Source: Litoditis marina
Lineage: Eukaryota; Nematoda; Chromadorea; Rhabditida; Rhabditidae
Direction of reading: 5' to 3'
Assembly: GCA_964036275.1 (NCBI GenBank)
Contig: OZ038439.1
Location: 9,112,669 to 9,176,668, forward strand
DNA: 64,000 nt
The notes below the pieces were generated by a model that was not told the DNA's origin, ran no database searches, and worked only from the letters and a program-made list of their open reading frames with translations. The position numbers and the translations under genes are program-made. This document shows positions 12,601 through 20,248 of the stretch, in pieces. The first letter of the stretch is position 1. The number at the start of each line of letters is the position of its first letter.

Positions 12601-13495
12601 GTCACGTGGAACAACATCGCGGGAAAAAAAACAATTCGAAAAAGCCTTGTTATTTGAAAAAAACTGGTTCGGAAGACTACACGAGCATTTAAAGATAATA
12701 ATTTCTCCCATTTGTCCTCGGCATAGCCCTCTGTCCTCAGGCGGCGTAGTAATCCCTCCAATCTCACGAGACGTTCATATGAGTTTCTCATGAGATACCT
12801 CATGAGCTACACATGAACTCTCAATGTTGTAGCATAGAAAATAATAGAATCTCATGAGAACCTCATAAGAATAGCTCATGAGGTATCTCACGTGATTTTT
12901 GAGGGATTGCTACGCCGCCAGGAGAAGCTCACTTGATCTCATGAGGAGTTTAGGAGAATCTCCGGCACTTCCCACGAACTCTCCATGCTGTAGCCTAGCG
13001 ATCGATAGAATCTCATGAGAAGTTCGTGAGATATTTTTCATGATGTGATGTCATGAGGTTTCCGAGAGATCGCCACCCCGACAGCCTTCCGTTGCGCCGT
13101 AGCGAGGTGTCCTACGTGGTACAGTCGACACCATTCCTAATGAGACTCCTACAGTACATATTCAACTTTTACAACAACTGTTTCCTGATGCAAAATTAAT
13201 CTCTGTCGGAAACATTTTGGTACACTCTTTGCAATATGGTAACAGAATCATTTATCAGAATCGTTGACCTTTCCGACAACATTTAAAGAATTTGAACGTA
13301 TTGAAAGTTTTGTATTCCAACTGTAGGAGTCTCAGGGTGAATGAACAAGACTATATATGCAACCAGGCAACATGAGAAGAACATTAGGCCAGGTTCTCAT
13401 GGCAGGTTGACTATCGGAGAATTATTATTTGACAAGTTTTCACTAACCGTGGTGCACAACAATATCGTGAGCAGGGAAAAATGAGCCCATCTCAT
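3652..13495 (-). CDS. GH20 hexosaminidase D-like beta-N-acetylhexosaminidase, 18 exons, 503 aa
   Basis: Exons in transcript order: 13448-13495, 12078-12132, 11844-11929, 11514-11599, 11167-11281, 10860-10916, 10500-10565, 9948-10073, 9310-9423, 9008-9080, 8217-8280, 7201-7272, 6709-6803, 6388-6483, 5921-5999, 4810-4935, 4491-4580, 3652-3715. They total 1512 nt in frame, and every junction is GT/AG. The protein starts with a signal-like MRWAHFSLLTILLCTT, followed by IIHFDLKGAPP, the usual start of hexosaminidase-D proteins. Other family blocks are LIQTLGHLEW, HIGADE (about residues 163-168, with the catalytic Asp-Glu pair), VLMWYDE and LTGWQRYDH. The last exon ends FFPPRPWFK. GH20 enzymes remove terminal beta-GlcNAc/GalNAc from glycans. 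Caenorhabditis has several secretory-pathway members of this subgroup (HEX-2 to HEX-5), but I cannot assign which. The signal sequence suggests an ER/Golgi or secreted location, unlike human HEXD. The gene looks intact. Confidence 0.9.
3914..4047. mobile_element. short inverted-repeat element, CACGTGA family, copy a
   Basis: About 134 bp bounded by tatacta and agtata ends, reverse-oriented relative to the copies at 5151, 7907 and 18534. The shared core contains acatgtttcacgtgactgtg and gctgtgtttaa. It lies in the last intron of the GH20 gene. A TA target is suggested by the tata ends. Confidence 0.65.
5151..5282. mobile_element. short inverted-repeat element, CACGTGA family, copy b
   Basis: Starts tatactgttggtcaattg and ends ctacttctagta. 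It shares the cacagtcacgtg and aacacagcagaactcag blocks with the other copies. Located in an intron of the GH20 gene. Confidence 0.65.
5607..5871. mobile_element. MITE with about 45-bp imperfect terminal inverted repeats
   Basis: The left end atgctagaacatcccg recurs in reverse complement at the right end (cgggatgttctagcat), and the similarity continues inward through a cctgcgtctc block for about 45 bp. The interior contains only a chance open frame. A solitary end of the same family lies at 9772-9840. It sits in the intron between GH20 exons 15 and 16. Confidence 0.75.
6025..6148. mobile_element. palindromic MITE, GCAGGACGAT family, copy a
   Basis: About 124 bp, almost a complete palindrome. 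The ends are ttaaagcaggacgataatg and its inverse, with an inner inverted pair gtcctttaaactgcaa. Three copies lie in introns of the GH20 gene (6025, 7072, 12209). RNA from either strand could fold into a long hairpin. Confidence 0.8.
6843..6907. repeat. short TTTGTAGTTTGATC inverted repeat
   Basis: Inverted ends gtttgtagttcgctc and gatcaaactacaaa lie about 65 bp apart. Related pairs occur at 8947, 14968, 16281 and 19241. Confidence 0.5.
7072..7190. mobile_element. palindromic MITE, GCAGGACGAT family, copy b
   Basis: The same palindrome as the copy at 6025. Its right end lies about 10 bp from GH20 exon 12 (7201-7272), just inside the donor side of the downstream intron. Confidence 0.8.
7907..8074. 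mobile_element. short inverted-repeat element, CACGTGA family, copy c
   Basis: Ends are tatactgtcggtcaattg and cttctagtata. This copy is longer than its relatives because an internal segment of about 37 bp (containing tgcatttttcctattagaat) is tandemly duplicated near 7977-8046. Confidence 0.7.
8515..8790. repeat. cluster of G/C homopolymer-run motifs
   Basis: At least seven runs of five or more G or C occur within about 270 bp, several inside an atcaccccccac motif present in both orientations. One run of 13 G lies near 8555. It lies in the intron between GH20 exons 10 and 11. Overlapping short open frames here are artefacts of the low-complexity runs. Confidence 0.7.
8947..8983. repeat. short TTTGTAGTTTGATC inverted repeat
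   Basis: A compact copy: gtttgtagtttgatcccg faces cgaactacaag across a few bases. It lies close to the donor of GH20 exon 10 in the downstream intron. Confidence 0.5.
9772..9840. mobile_element. solitary MITE end related to the element at 5607
   Basis: Contains gtacgtatgctagaacatcc followed by catcctgcgtctctcg, matching one terminal repeat of the 5607-5871 element. The other end is absent. Located in a GH20 intron. Confidence 0.6.
10160..10350. mobile_element. MITE-like element, CTCATGAG family, copy b
   Basis: Terminal motifs gcggcgtagg..gcaatccc and ggtttgctacgcggcc are inverted, with several catgag palindromes between. Located in the GH20 intron between exons 7 and 8. A fragment with the same motifs lies near 9590-9645. 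Confidence 0.65.
12209..12332. mobile_element. palindromic MITE, GCAGGACGAT family, copy c
   Basis: Third copy, with ends ttaaagcaggacgattatg and cataatcgtcctactttaa. Located in GH20 intron 1. Confidence 0.8.
12735..12920. mobile_element. MITE-like element, CTCATGAG family, copy c
   Basis: Best preserved copy. The ends ggcggcgtagtaatccctc and gagggattgctacgccgcc are near-perfect inverted repeats. A diverged second copy with the same catgag motifs follows at about 12920-13090. Located in GH20 intron 1. Confidence 0.75.
13132..13343. mobile_element. MITE with 25-bp terminal inverted repeats, copy b
   Basis: Diverged relative of the element at 3298: gagactcctacagta at the left and ctgtaggagtctcag at the right. 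It again directly follows a CTCATGAG-family element. Located in GH20 intron 1. Confidence 0.65.
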
Positions 13496-14109
13496 CGTAG
13501 AAGGACGGGAAGCTGGAATTTTATAAAGTCAAAAGCTTACGTAGAACGTGAATGTTGAAAACTGTGCGAGCTCTGCATAACTATCAAAATTGCACTTTTG
13601 TAGTTTACTTGTTTCCGACGTAACGTTAAAGGTTAGCGTTAGAGCGTTGAACGAAAGAGGAGAAGAGCGTGATCAGACTAAGAGTTCCACACTATATAAA
13701 TTGAATATGAAGTTTAGGAAGAACTGGTAGCATGAAAGCGATAAGACCATTAGGTTGTTGAAGTTAAGTAACTGACCTATACGATATCACATAAACGAAC
13801 GAAATCAGAATTTGGTCTAACTAAGGAAACCATAGTTGTACACATTATGATATTTGTAATACCCAAAACAAAGATAACAGAGAAGCAGTGTGTGTTAGTG
13901 TTTAATCCCTTCTTATAACTGGAAAAGTCGCGTGTGAAGCTTTGATGAATTATGCAAATACTCGTCTCGGTTGATAACAAATTGCAAGACGGAATTGTAC
14001 GATTTTCTCGGGCTGCAAATGAAATGAAAAAGTTAACCAATTCGACAAGTAACCGGGTTTTTCGGTTACCTGACCTTTTCTAGTATAGTGAGTGCCATTT
14101 ATGAATTTC
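13496..14109. other. upstream flank of the GH20 gene, no gene recognised
   Basis: Contains the presumed promoter of the - strand GH20 gene. A splice-acceptor-like site (attccag on the - strand) lies at 13513-13519, 17 nt upstream of the ATG, consistent with spliced-leader addition. No other gene is evident. A ggttacc-rich repeat begins at about 14036. Confidence 0.35.
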
Positions 14110-14450
14110 TGTCCCTCGCCGGAATCGAACCCGCAAGCAAAATATTCGTAGCAGAACGCTAACTACTGGGCTATCAGAGCACATAACCGGCAAGCTTTGG
14201 AATCGGAGACATTTGTGTTTACACAGCGGAAAGTGAGATATACAGTATACTCGCGCCTGTCCGTTGGCAACGACTATAACCTGAAACCGGAGACCTGTGA
14301 CCGTTCAAACTAACTGTAAAAATCAAATTACCAGTTGAGTGGATAACCGGTTTATTTGATTTCAGGTTTGCAAAGGGTTACTCATTCAGGTAACCCGGAG
14401 AGAGGCTAACCAAAATGGTGGGTTACCAAAAGAAAAAACCGGTTAGATGA
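14036..14450. repeat. GGTTACC-rich repeat patches
   Basis: Motifs such as cgggtttttcggttacc and aaaaaaccggtt recur irregularly at 14036-14075 and 14280-14450. A similar patch lies in an intron of the second cysteine-rich gene (27745-28070). No coding content is seen. Confidence 0.4.
14110..14183 (-). pseudogene. degenerate tRNA-like sequence
   Basis: The - strand contains a tRNA-like A box (tagcccagtagtt) and a good B box (ggttcgattcc). An ACG triplet occupies the anticodon position, but the anticodon and acceptor stems do not pair well. It is a tRNA remnant or SINE head, not a functional tRNA. Confidence 0.5.
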
Positions 14451-14967
14451 AAACAATTGCTATGAAATTTCGTTAGTCAGAACCAGATACTTTGTAAGTC
14501 TGCAAGCCATGTGTAACGTGAAAAAGAGCATATTGTAGTAGTATATTATTCTGGCTATTGATGTCTAATCACTAGAATTACACTGAAAACCGCTAAAAAG
14601 TCGTACAAAAATGTATTAACGAAAAAGTAAATACATTATCATAAGAAGAGCAGGAATCATTCCGAACTCCAAACGCTGTAGAAACATTCACTGATTTGGT
14701 CAAAAACGATCAAAAGGATGTTCAAAAAAGTTCTTGAAGGAAAATTATAAAAGGATAGGTTCGAAATTTTTTTTAAAGTGGACAACTATTCAGGAAGTAA
14801 CTTTCCATCGAATTTGAGTATCTCAAAAGTTGCTGACCTTCCTTTATGTTCAGTTTTGGCTAGGCTAACAGCGGGGGGGTCGCAATGTTTTAGGTTATAC
14901 TCGGTTTCATGCGCTCGTGGACCGCTACAGTATGCATTTGTCACCTATGGGGAGTGACCAAATCTTA

Positions 14968-15040
14968 GTTGTAGTTTGAACTCTATGTACGTCATAGTTC
15001 CCGTATTCCGACCGAAACAGAATGGGTTCAAACTACAAAC
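14968..15040. repeat. short TTTGTAGTTTGATC inverted repeat
   Basis: gttgtagtttgaactc faces gggttcaaactacaaac across about 40 bp. Confidence 0.55.
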
Positions 15041-15112
15041 ATAACGAGACAGGACAACATACAAAGTATATGCTCGCTTTAGAAAGAGCTTACACCAATC
15101 GTATAGCTGTTT

Positions 15113-15320
15113 TCAATTTTGGGAGCAATGGCTGGAATTTACAGATTGAAACCGTTGAAGGCCTGGCAGACATATTTGTAGACAACTGCTATTATTCATG
15201 ATACACGTCAAACAAGCACAGCAAAACATAAAACACCGTAGTACATTCAAAAAGTGCGGCAATAAAAAACAGACTATTTGGGCCCGGCAAAATGAACAAA
15301 AAGTGTCTTTAGCATCAGAT
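15113..15320. repeat. dispersed repeat, copy 1 of 2
   Basis: A segment containing cattcaaaaagtgcggcaat and the flanking 150 bp resembles 16080-16260. Open frames on the - strand are short, differ between copies and show no domain, so I treat this as a non-coding repeat. Confidence 0.45.
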
Positions 15321-15789
15321 ACTGCGAAAAATAATATAGAAATATGTATAATACAATAATACTGACCATCAGGACTCGTGCAGTGATTCACGTGAAAAAC
15401 AGTAATGTGAGTGGCAAACAGGTTGGGGTTTTGTCTCGGGTTGTAGATTTGTTCTAACGACTAACGACAGCTGGTGCTTTTTTGATGAAAATGTGTTGTT
15501 AACTAGCATAGTGCATAGACCTTAGTTTGAGTAACATCGTAGTCTATAGAAGTGAGCAGAACAACTTGTGCATGCATGCAAGTGCTAAAGGTTCAAATAG
15601 TGAGAACTTTAACGAAACCGGTATACTTGAGTGAAATTTTGAATGGCTCTTTTTTGGTACCATCACATGATAGTTGTTTCCGGAATATTGGAGAAGTTGA
15701 GAGTTGAAGGCAAAACTTGGGGGAAGTTAAAAAGACCACGAGAAATGAGCGCATGAAAAAGAGGGCGCACAGGGAATTAAAAGATGAAA

Positions 15790-15852
15790 GAATACAAGAG
15801 AGAGAGAGGGGGGGGAGAGAGAGGGGGAAGAGGGAGAGCGAGAGAGAAACAA

Positions 15853-15894
<42 letters not shown>

Positions 15895-15938
15895 TAGAGA
15901 GAAAGATAGAGAGAAAAGAGAGATAAAGAGAGAGTGGT
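15790..15938. repeat. GA microsatellite
   Basis: About 150 bp of GA/GGGA low-complexity sequence, including an uninterrupted (ga)n tract near 15857-15887. The Arg/Glu-rich open frame across it is an artefact. Confidence 0.9.
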
Positions 15939-16079
15939 TTTTACTATTTAGATTGTATTATTAACAGTATTATTAACAGTATTAACTCTATCACAAAGTA
16001 TAATAGCTGTCTATGTGTGTATAGCATTTGCAACAAACCTTGTACATAACACTGAATGATTGATTGTGTGTCTCGTCTT

Positions 16080-16260
16080 ATAAAGCATTCCGCAATATCT
16101 ATTGAATTCAACAGCAAAAAACCGCCCTTTTTCATGCAACACGTTGAACAAACACAGCAAAAACTTAAACCACCGTAGTCCATTCAAAAAGAGCGGCAAT
16201 AAAAAGTATACAATTGGGGGACCGGAAGCGTAGATCAAATAGATGCTTTCAACATCAAAT
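16080..16260. repeat. dispersed repeat, copy 2 of 2
   Basis: Related to 15113-15320 through cattcaaaaagagcggcaat and its surroundings. Confidence 0.45.
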
Positions 16261-16280
16261 AAAGGCAGTGCAAAATCTTC

Positions 16281-16350
16281 GTTTTAGTTTGATCTCGATA
16301 CGCGTAATTCAGAAATGTTGAGAGAAAAGCAACCGAATCAAACTACAAAC
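16281..16350. repeat. short TTTGTAGTTTGATC inverted repeat
   Basis: gttttagtttgatctcg faces gaatcaaactacaaac across about 40 bp. Confidence 0.5.
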
Positions 16351-16888
16351 ACAGAGAGATAGCACAACATACACCGCATGAGCCTACTTTGAAAAGCGAA
16401 CCCTATACTCTTAACAATGTGAACAAAAAAGCTGATCTGAAAAACTGTTGTAACCGAACTGTTTTTTTGACCTGCATTTTGTCCTTTACGACTTGAAACA
16501 GCGAAGTTTCACTGTTTTACAATCGTTTGGACGCGTGTTTCGAACATGAAATACGCAAAAGTACAGGACAAGCGTTTACTCAAGTTTTGGCTGTCTTTAG
16601 TATTTGTGACAAGTTGTAACAGGTATCATAGTAACAAAAACTATTAAACATAGAAACATCAGGATTTTCCTTTTTTACTTTAGTATGTTTTCAGTACTTT
16701 TTAAAGTTGATACAATTAAAAATATAATAAAAACCGAAACAGTGAAATTTCATGTTCTATTTGTAAAATAAGTTTTTTATATTAGTTTTGAGAAGTCATT
16801 TACTAAGAATGTTGAGTTACCAATTTTTCGCGAACCCGGATTGAGATCGGGCGCACATGCGCCGCCGAGGATTATCGTCCTGAACGTA
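16351..16888. other. AT-rich stretch, nothing recognised
   Basis: No supported exon, RNA gene or repeat in either strand. Confidence 0.35.
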
Positions 16889-16960
16889 GCGTCCGTGTTG
16901 TAATGGTCAGCATGGATGCCTTCCAAGCATTCGACGGGGGTTCGATTCCCCCCGGACGCA
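16889..16960 (+). tRNA. tRNA-Gly(TCC)
   Basis: A 72-nt cloverleaf. The acceptor stem gcgtccg/cggacgc is perfect with discriminator A. The anticodon loop cttccaa gives TCC, read as Gly. The T arm cgggggttcgattcccccc is intact and contains the B box. The D stem has one mismatch. A TTTT run starts a few bases downstream as a Pol III terminator. Apparently functional and unrelated to the serine array. Confidence 0.92.
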
Positions 16961-17157
16961 TATATTTTGTTTTTGTTCGAAGAAAGAGTTTTCTCTCCAG
17001 GAAAACTAACCAATCTTTGAAAAGGTTTACTGGGTTACTTTCGAATTATCGATGCGTTCCAGGTCAGTTAAGCTGTTCAAACAATTCACCAGAAGAATGA
17101 AAAGCGAAATAACTAACTTTTCTTCCCTCTTTTGATTGTTTATAAACTATATTCATC

Positions 17158-17181
17158 GCGCGCAGCGCGAAGCGCTGCGCA
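17158..17181. repeat. GC-rich palindrome, copy 1
   Basis: The hairpin sequence gcgcagcgcgaagcgctgcg, with an 8-bp stem, stands out in AT-rich DNA. The same motif recurs at 22291-22313. It may be a terminal hairpin of a mobile element, but no matching second end was found. Confidence 0.6.
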
Positions 17182-17624
17182 GATTAGTTTTTGATCACAA
17201 CATTGCGGACTTTCAAAAGTGGTTTTATGCCATTTTCTCAAAAACTCCTGAACGGATTTTTGAGATTTTGATGGAAAGAGATAGAGGAGGAAAGGCTTTA
17301 TCATTGAGCTATTCGATATTTAATGTGCGACCAGTCATCTACAGTTATGCTGAATATCGTCTCGCAAAAATGTCTTCCGACGGCGGCCGCGTGGCGTGGC
17401 GCGGCGTGGCGGCCGCAAAACCGACGAATTTAACCGATTCGTCTGAACATTGGAATATAGTTAGAAACAGCAGAGTTATGTGTAAATCTGAAATCTTGGA
17501 CCAATCGGTTGAAAATGAGCCATTTTATCGCCTTGGAAACATTGAATTCAGCTGCTTTCACAATCACTTCTAGATGTGCGGAGTGTGCGAAGTGAGCTGT
17601 TGTTTTGTTTTTTGGTAGTTGGAG
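17182..17624. other. no gene recognised; short GC-rich patch
   Basis: An open frame of 145 codons crosses 17136-17573 without a recognisable domain. Part of it is the GC-rich patch at 17380-17415, which contains two gcggccgc motifs and gtggcg repeats. I do not support it as a gene. Confidence 0.3.
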
Positions 17625-17900
17625 TAGATTAAAGTATATTGAATAAGCAATTAGGTTAATCTGTAGAGATCCTGACTCCATAAAAAGGTTAATCGAACAA
17701 AAACAAAAATGATGGTGTTCGTGAAAGGATTCGAACCCTCGGCCTACTGGACTGTAGTGCGCTGCTCTGCCGACTGAGCCAAATAGCCACGAAGAGTGAA
17801 GAAATGGACGGCGCCACACGTGCGCTGCCCGAAATCAAGGATTGATCACGGTTTCTGAGAGAAGGCTTACTAACCAAACTCGTAACGCAGTTTTTGTTTT
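17625..17900. repeat. tRNA-bearing repeat, copy 1 of a direct pair
   Basis: A segment of about 275 bp duplicated at 17928-18200 with an offset of 300 bp. It includes a tRNA-like sequence and the shared block ggacggcgccacacgtgcgc. Confidence 0.8.
17715..17793 (-). pseudogene. tRNA-like sequence, copy 1
   Basis: On the - strand there are a perfect A box (tggctcagtcgg) and B box (ggttcgaatcc), with partly pairing ends (ttcgtg/cacgaa). The anticodon arm does not form a normal stem, and extra bases separate the acceptor from the D arm. Probably a tRNA-derived SINE head or pseudogene that may still bind TFIIIC. Confidence 0.6.
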
Positions 17901-17927
17901 TAAAGCATCAACCCAGCGTGTGTGAAT

Positions 17928-18200
17928 AGATTAAAATATATTGGAAAAGCAATTGTGTTAATCCGTAGAGATCCTGACTACCTAAAACGGTTAATCGAAC
18001 AAAAACAAAAATGCTGTCCGTGAAAGGATTCGAACCCTCGGCCTACTGAACTGTAGTGCGCTGCTCTGCCGACTGAGCCAAATCGTCACGAAAGAAGAAA
18101 AAATGGACGGCGCCACACGTGCGCTGCCCGAAATCAAGGATTGATCACGGTTTCTGAGAGAATGCTTACTAACCAGAGTTCTAACGCAGTTTATGTTCTG
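17928..18200. repeat. tRNA-bearing repeat, copy 2 of a direct pair
   Basis: Second copy of the 17625 unit, with scattered substitutions and small gaps. Confidence 0.8.
18015..18093 (-). pseudogene. tRNA-like sequence, copy 2
   Basis: Duplicate of the tRNA-like sequence at 17715 with both promoter boxes kept. A few changes affect the acceptor side. Confidence 0.6.
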
Positions 18201-18318
18201 CAAATCAACTTAGTATTCATTGTTACGTTGAAAAAAGTTTAATAATAATTGATTAGATGCTCATTATTTCCTATCTATTGATTCATTATTTCCTTCGGAA
18301 ATATAGAAAATGAGGACA

Positions 18319-18903
18319 ATTTGTATAAAAAAACGATGTAAAGTGAGAGACGATTAGCTTTTGAGATTGAACTGCATGGAATATAGAAAAGGAGGACAAT
18401 AACTCAAGAGGGAAATAAAAAATCTAATCTCGCAATTTTCATGATCATCCTGACAGACTGATTCAAAAAATATATGCTAAATCTTTTAGAAAAGTCCGCT
18501 TACACTAAAAACGTATCTGAAACAAAAATTAGCTATACTGTCAGTCTATCGCACAGTCACGTGAAACATGTTAAACACAGCAGAACTCGGAAACGTGAAA
18601 CGACAAAGTGCACACTTAGGCTATTAGAATGCTAACTTTACATGAATATTCAAGAAACTTATAGTGTACTCTGTTCTGTTATTATTTTTGAATCAATGGT
18701 GATAATCATATTAGGACGTTTCATCTAATTGTTTGCTGCAAGTTTTTTTTCACTGAAAAAAACAAAATGTTTTTGACCCATGAAAATTGCGAGATCACAT
18801 TTTTCATTTCCCTCTTGAGTTATTGTCCTCCTTTTCTATATTCCACGCAGTTCAATCTCAAAAGCTAATCGTCTCTCACTTTAAATCGTTTTTTTATACA
18901 AAT
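18319..18903. mobile_element. foldback element with about 125-bp arms
   Basis: The left arm 18319-18443 and right arm 18779-18903 are near-perfect inverted repeats (for example gtgagagacgattagctttt on the left and its complement on the right). The loop carries another element (18534-18667). No transposase frame is present. Confidence 0.8.
18534..18667. mobile_element. short inverted-repeat element, CACGTGA family, copy d
   Basis: Starts tatactgtcagtctatcg and shares the cacagtcacgtgaaacatg block. It is nested in the loop of the foldback element, so it probably inserted after that element. Confidence 0.65.
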
Positions 18904-20248
18904 AAACCTAACGTTTGCAACAATATCTTAAAATTGCCGGTTTTCTGAACTACAGTATCTCATCACGTTTTGTGGGATGACCTATGAAACACATATTCCT
19001 CTAAAACAAAAGAAAAGTGGTAGTGAGTTGTAGGTTGTTGATTGTTTGAACAACATGGCAGTGGTCAACTTTACAGCTGTAATTTGTTTGTCGAAAACAA
19101 CTCGTGTTTTTGAAGAAAACCATCTTGAAGAGTATAATTGGATTACACTGCACACAATGTACGAAGATCGTTGGTGAAAAATGTATAGAGCTCACTCTTT
19201 CGAAAGCAAGCCTCTACCGTGCACATTGTTCTATTTCTGTGTTTGTAGTTTGATCCCGTTTTTTTCGGTTAAAATTCATCAGTTCTGGCGTGTATCAAGT
19301 TCAAACTACAACATAAATATGGTCACGTGAAACCTTCACGAATAAACACTAAAACAATATGTTGGGAAAGTTGTATCTTTTCACTAAAATAAGAATATCA
19401 TGTTCGACCATAGATCAGTTTTCTACTTGTTTTTGACATATTTTGTTACTAGTGAGAGAAACCCAACAAGAAGCTTGTATTTTCTAACCTTCTGATGTGA
19501 CCATCAGAGCGATAATACCCTTTTAATACTTTTTTTTATTTCTGACATCGAAAACTTTGTTCACTACAGTACCCCTAGTTAGTTAGCTGAAAAGTTATTT
19601 GAATGTTATTACTTTTGTGGTCCTGTAGCGGAGCAAATAAGGCGGGAGTGCGCGAAATTCAAAAAATTGGCGCGCCAGAGTTTACCCGGCGTTGTTTTTT
19701 TTACTTTATTACTTGTGTCTGTTCTAATATCTGACGCTACGCTTGATTCGCTCGAAATACCTTAGTTTTTCATTGTTTTTCAATAAATGATTTTGTTATA
19801 TTTGTATATTTCCTTTTATAATCGTTTCAAACGTCCTGTTTCAGATGAGTATTTCGTGGCACGGCGTTTAACACAATACATTCAGTTTCTGTGAAGTCAC
19901 AGGCAACCAAGCGATCGCCGCAACGCGTCGAATGGAGCGCGATTTCAATGCGCTGCAAAATTTTAATTTACGTGATTTCGATCGACGATCATTATTCTAT
20001 ATAATTCTTCTCTCTCTGAAACAAGAATAATTTTACGCTTTCATATATACCATAAGAGTTATACAAGATACATAGCTTTCCCTTATTATAGACCTTTTCT
20101 TTATGCACCAAATCCGCACCAGCGCTTAGCACGCAAAACACGTCAGCGATGGGCGCTTTCCCGCAAAAATTCGCGTTTGAAAATTTCGAAACCCGGCCGA
20201 CGCACATAAGGCAACCCATTCCGAAAATTTAGCCGAGTTTAAACGCCG
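18904..20248. other. intergenic, no gene recognised
   Basis: Contains one short TTTGTAGTTTGATC inverted repeat (19241-19313) and a patch with ttggcgcgccagag near 19665. The presumed promoter of the first cysteine-rich gene lies at the right end. No supported exon was found. Confidence 0.35.
19241..19313. repeat. short TTTGTAGTTTGATC inverted repeat
   Basis: gtttgtagtttgatcccg faces aagttcaaactacaac across about 45 bp. Confidence 0.55.

Noticed and set aside
14110..14183. Functional tRNA-Arg(ACG)
   Set aside because: The anticodon and acceptor stems fail to pair; only the promoter boxes are well kept.
15717..15926. An Arg/Glu-rich protein
   Set aside because: It is the translation of a GA microsatellite.
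15113..16238. A duplicated Cys-rich small protein gene on the - strand
   Set aside because: The frames differ between the two related segments, there are no splice signals or conserved residues, and the similarity is at DNA level only.
17158..17181. Helitron 3' terminus
   Set aside because: The hairpin is not followed by CTRR at the expected distance in either orientation, and no 5' TC end could be paired with it.
17136..17573. A 145-codon open frame
   Set aside because: It begins inside a palindrome and crosses a GC-rich repeat, with no recognisable domain or splice support.
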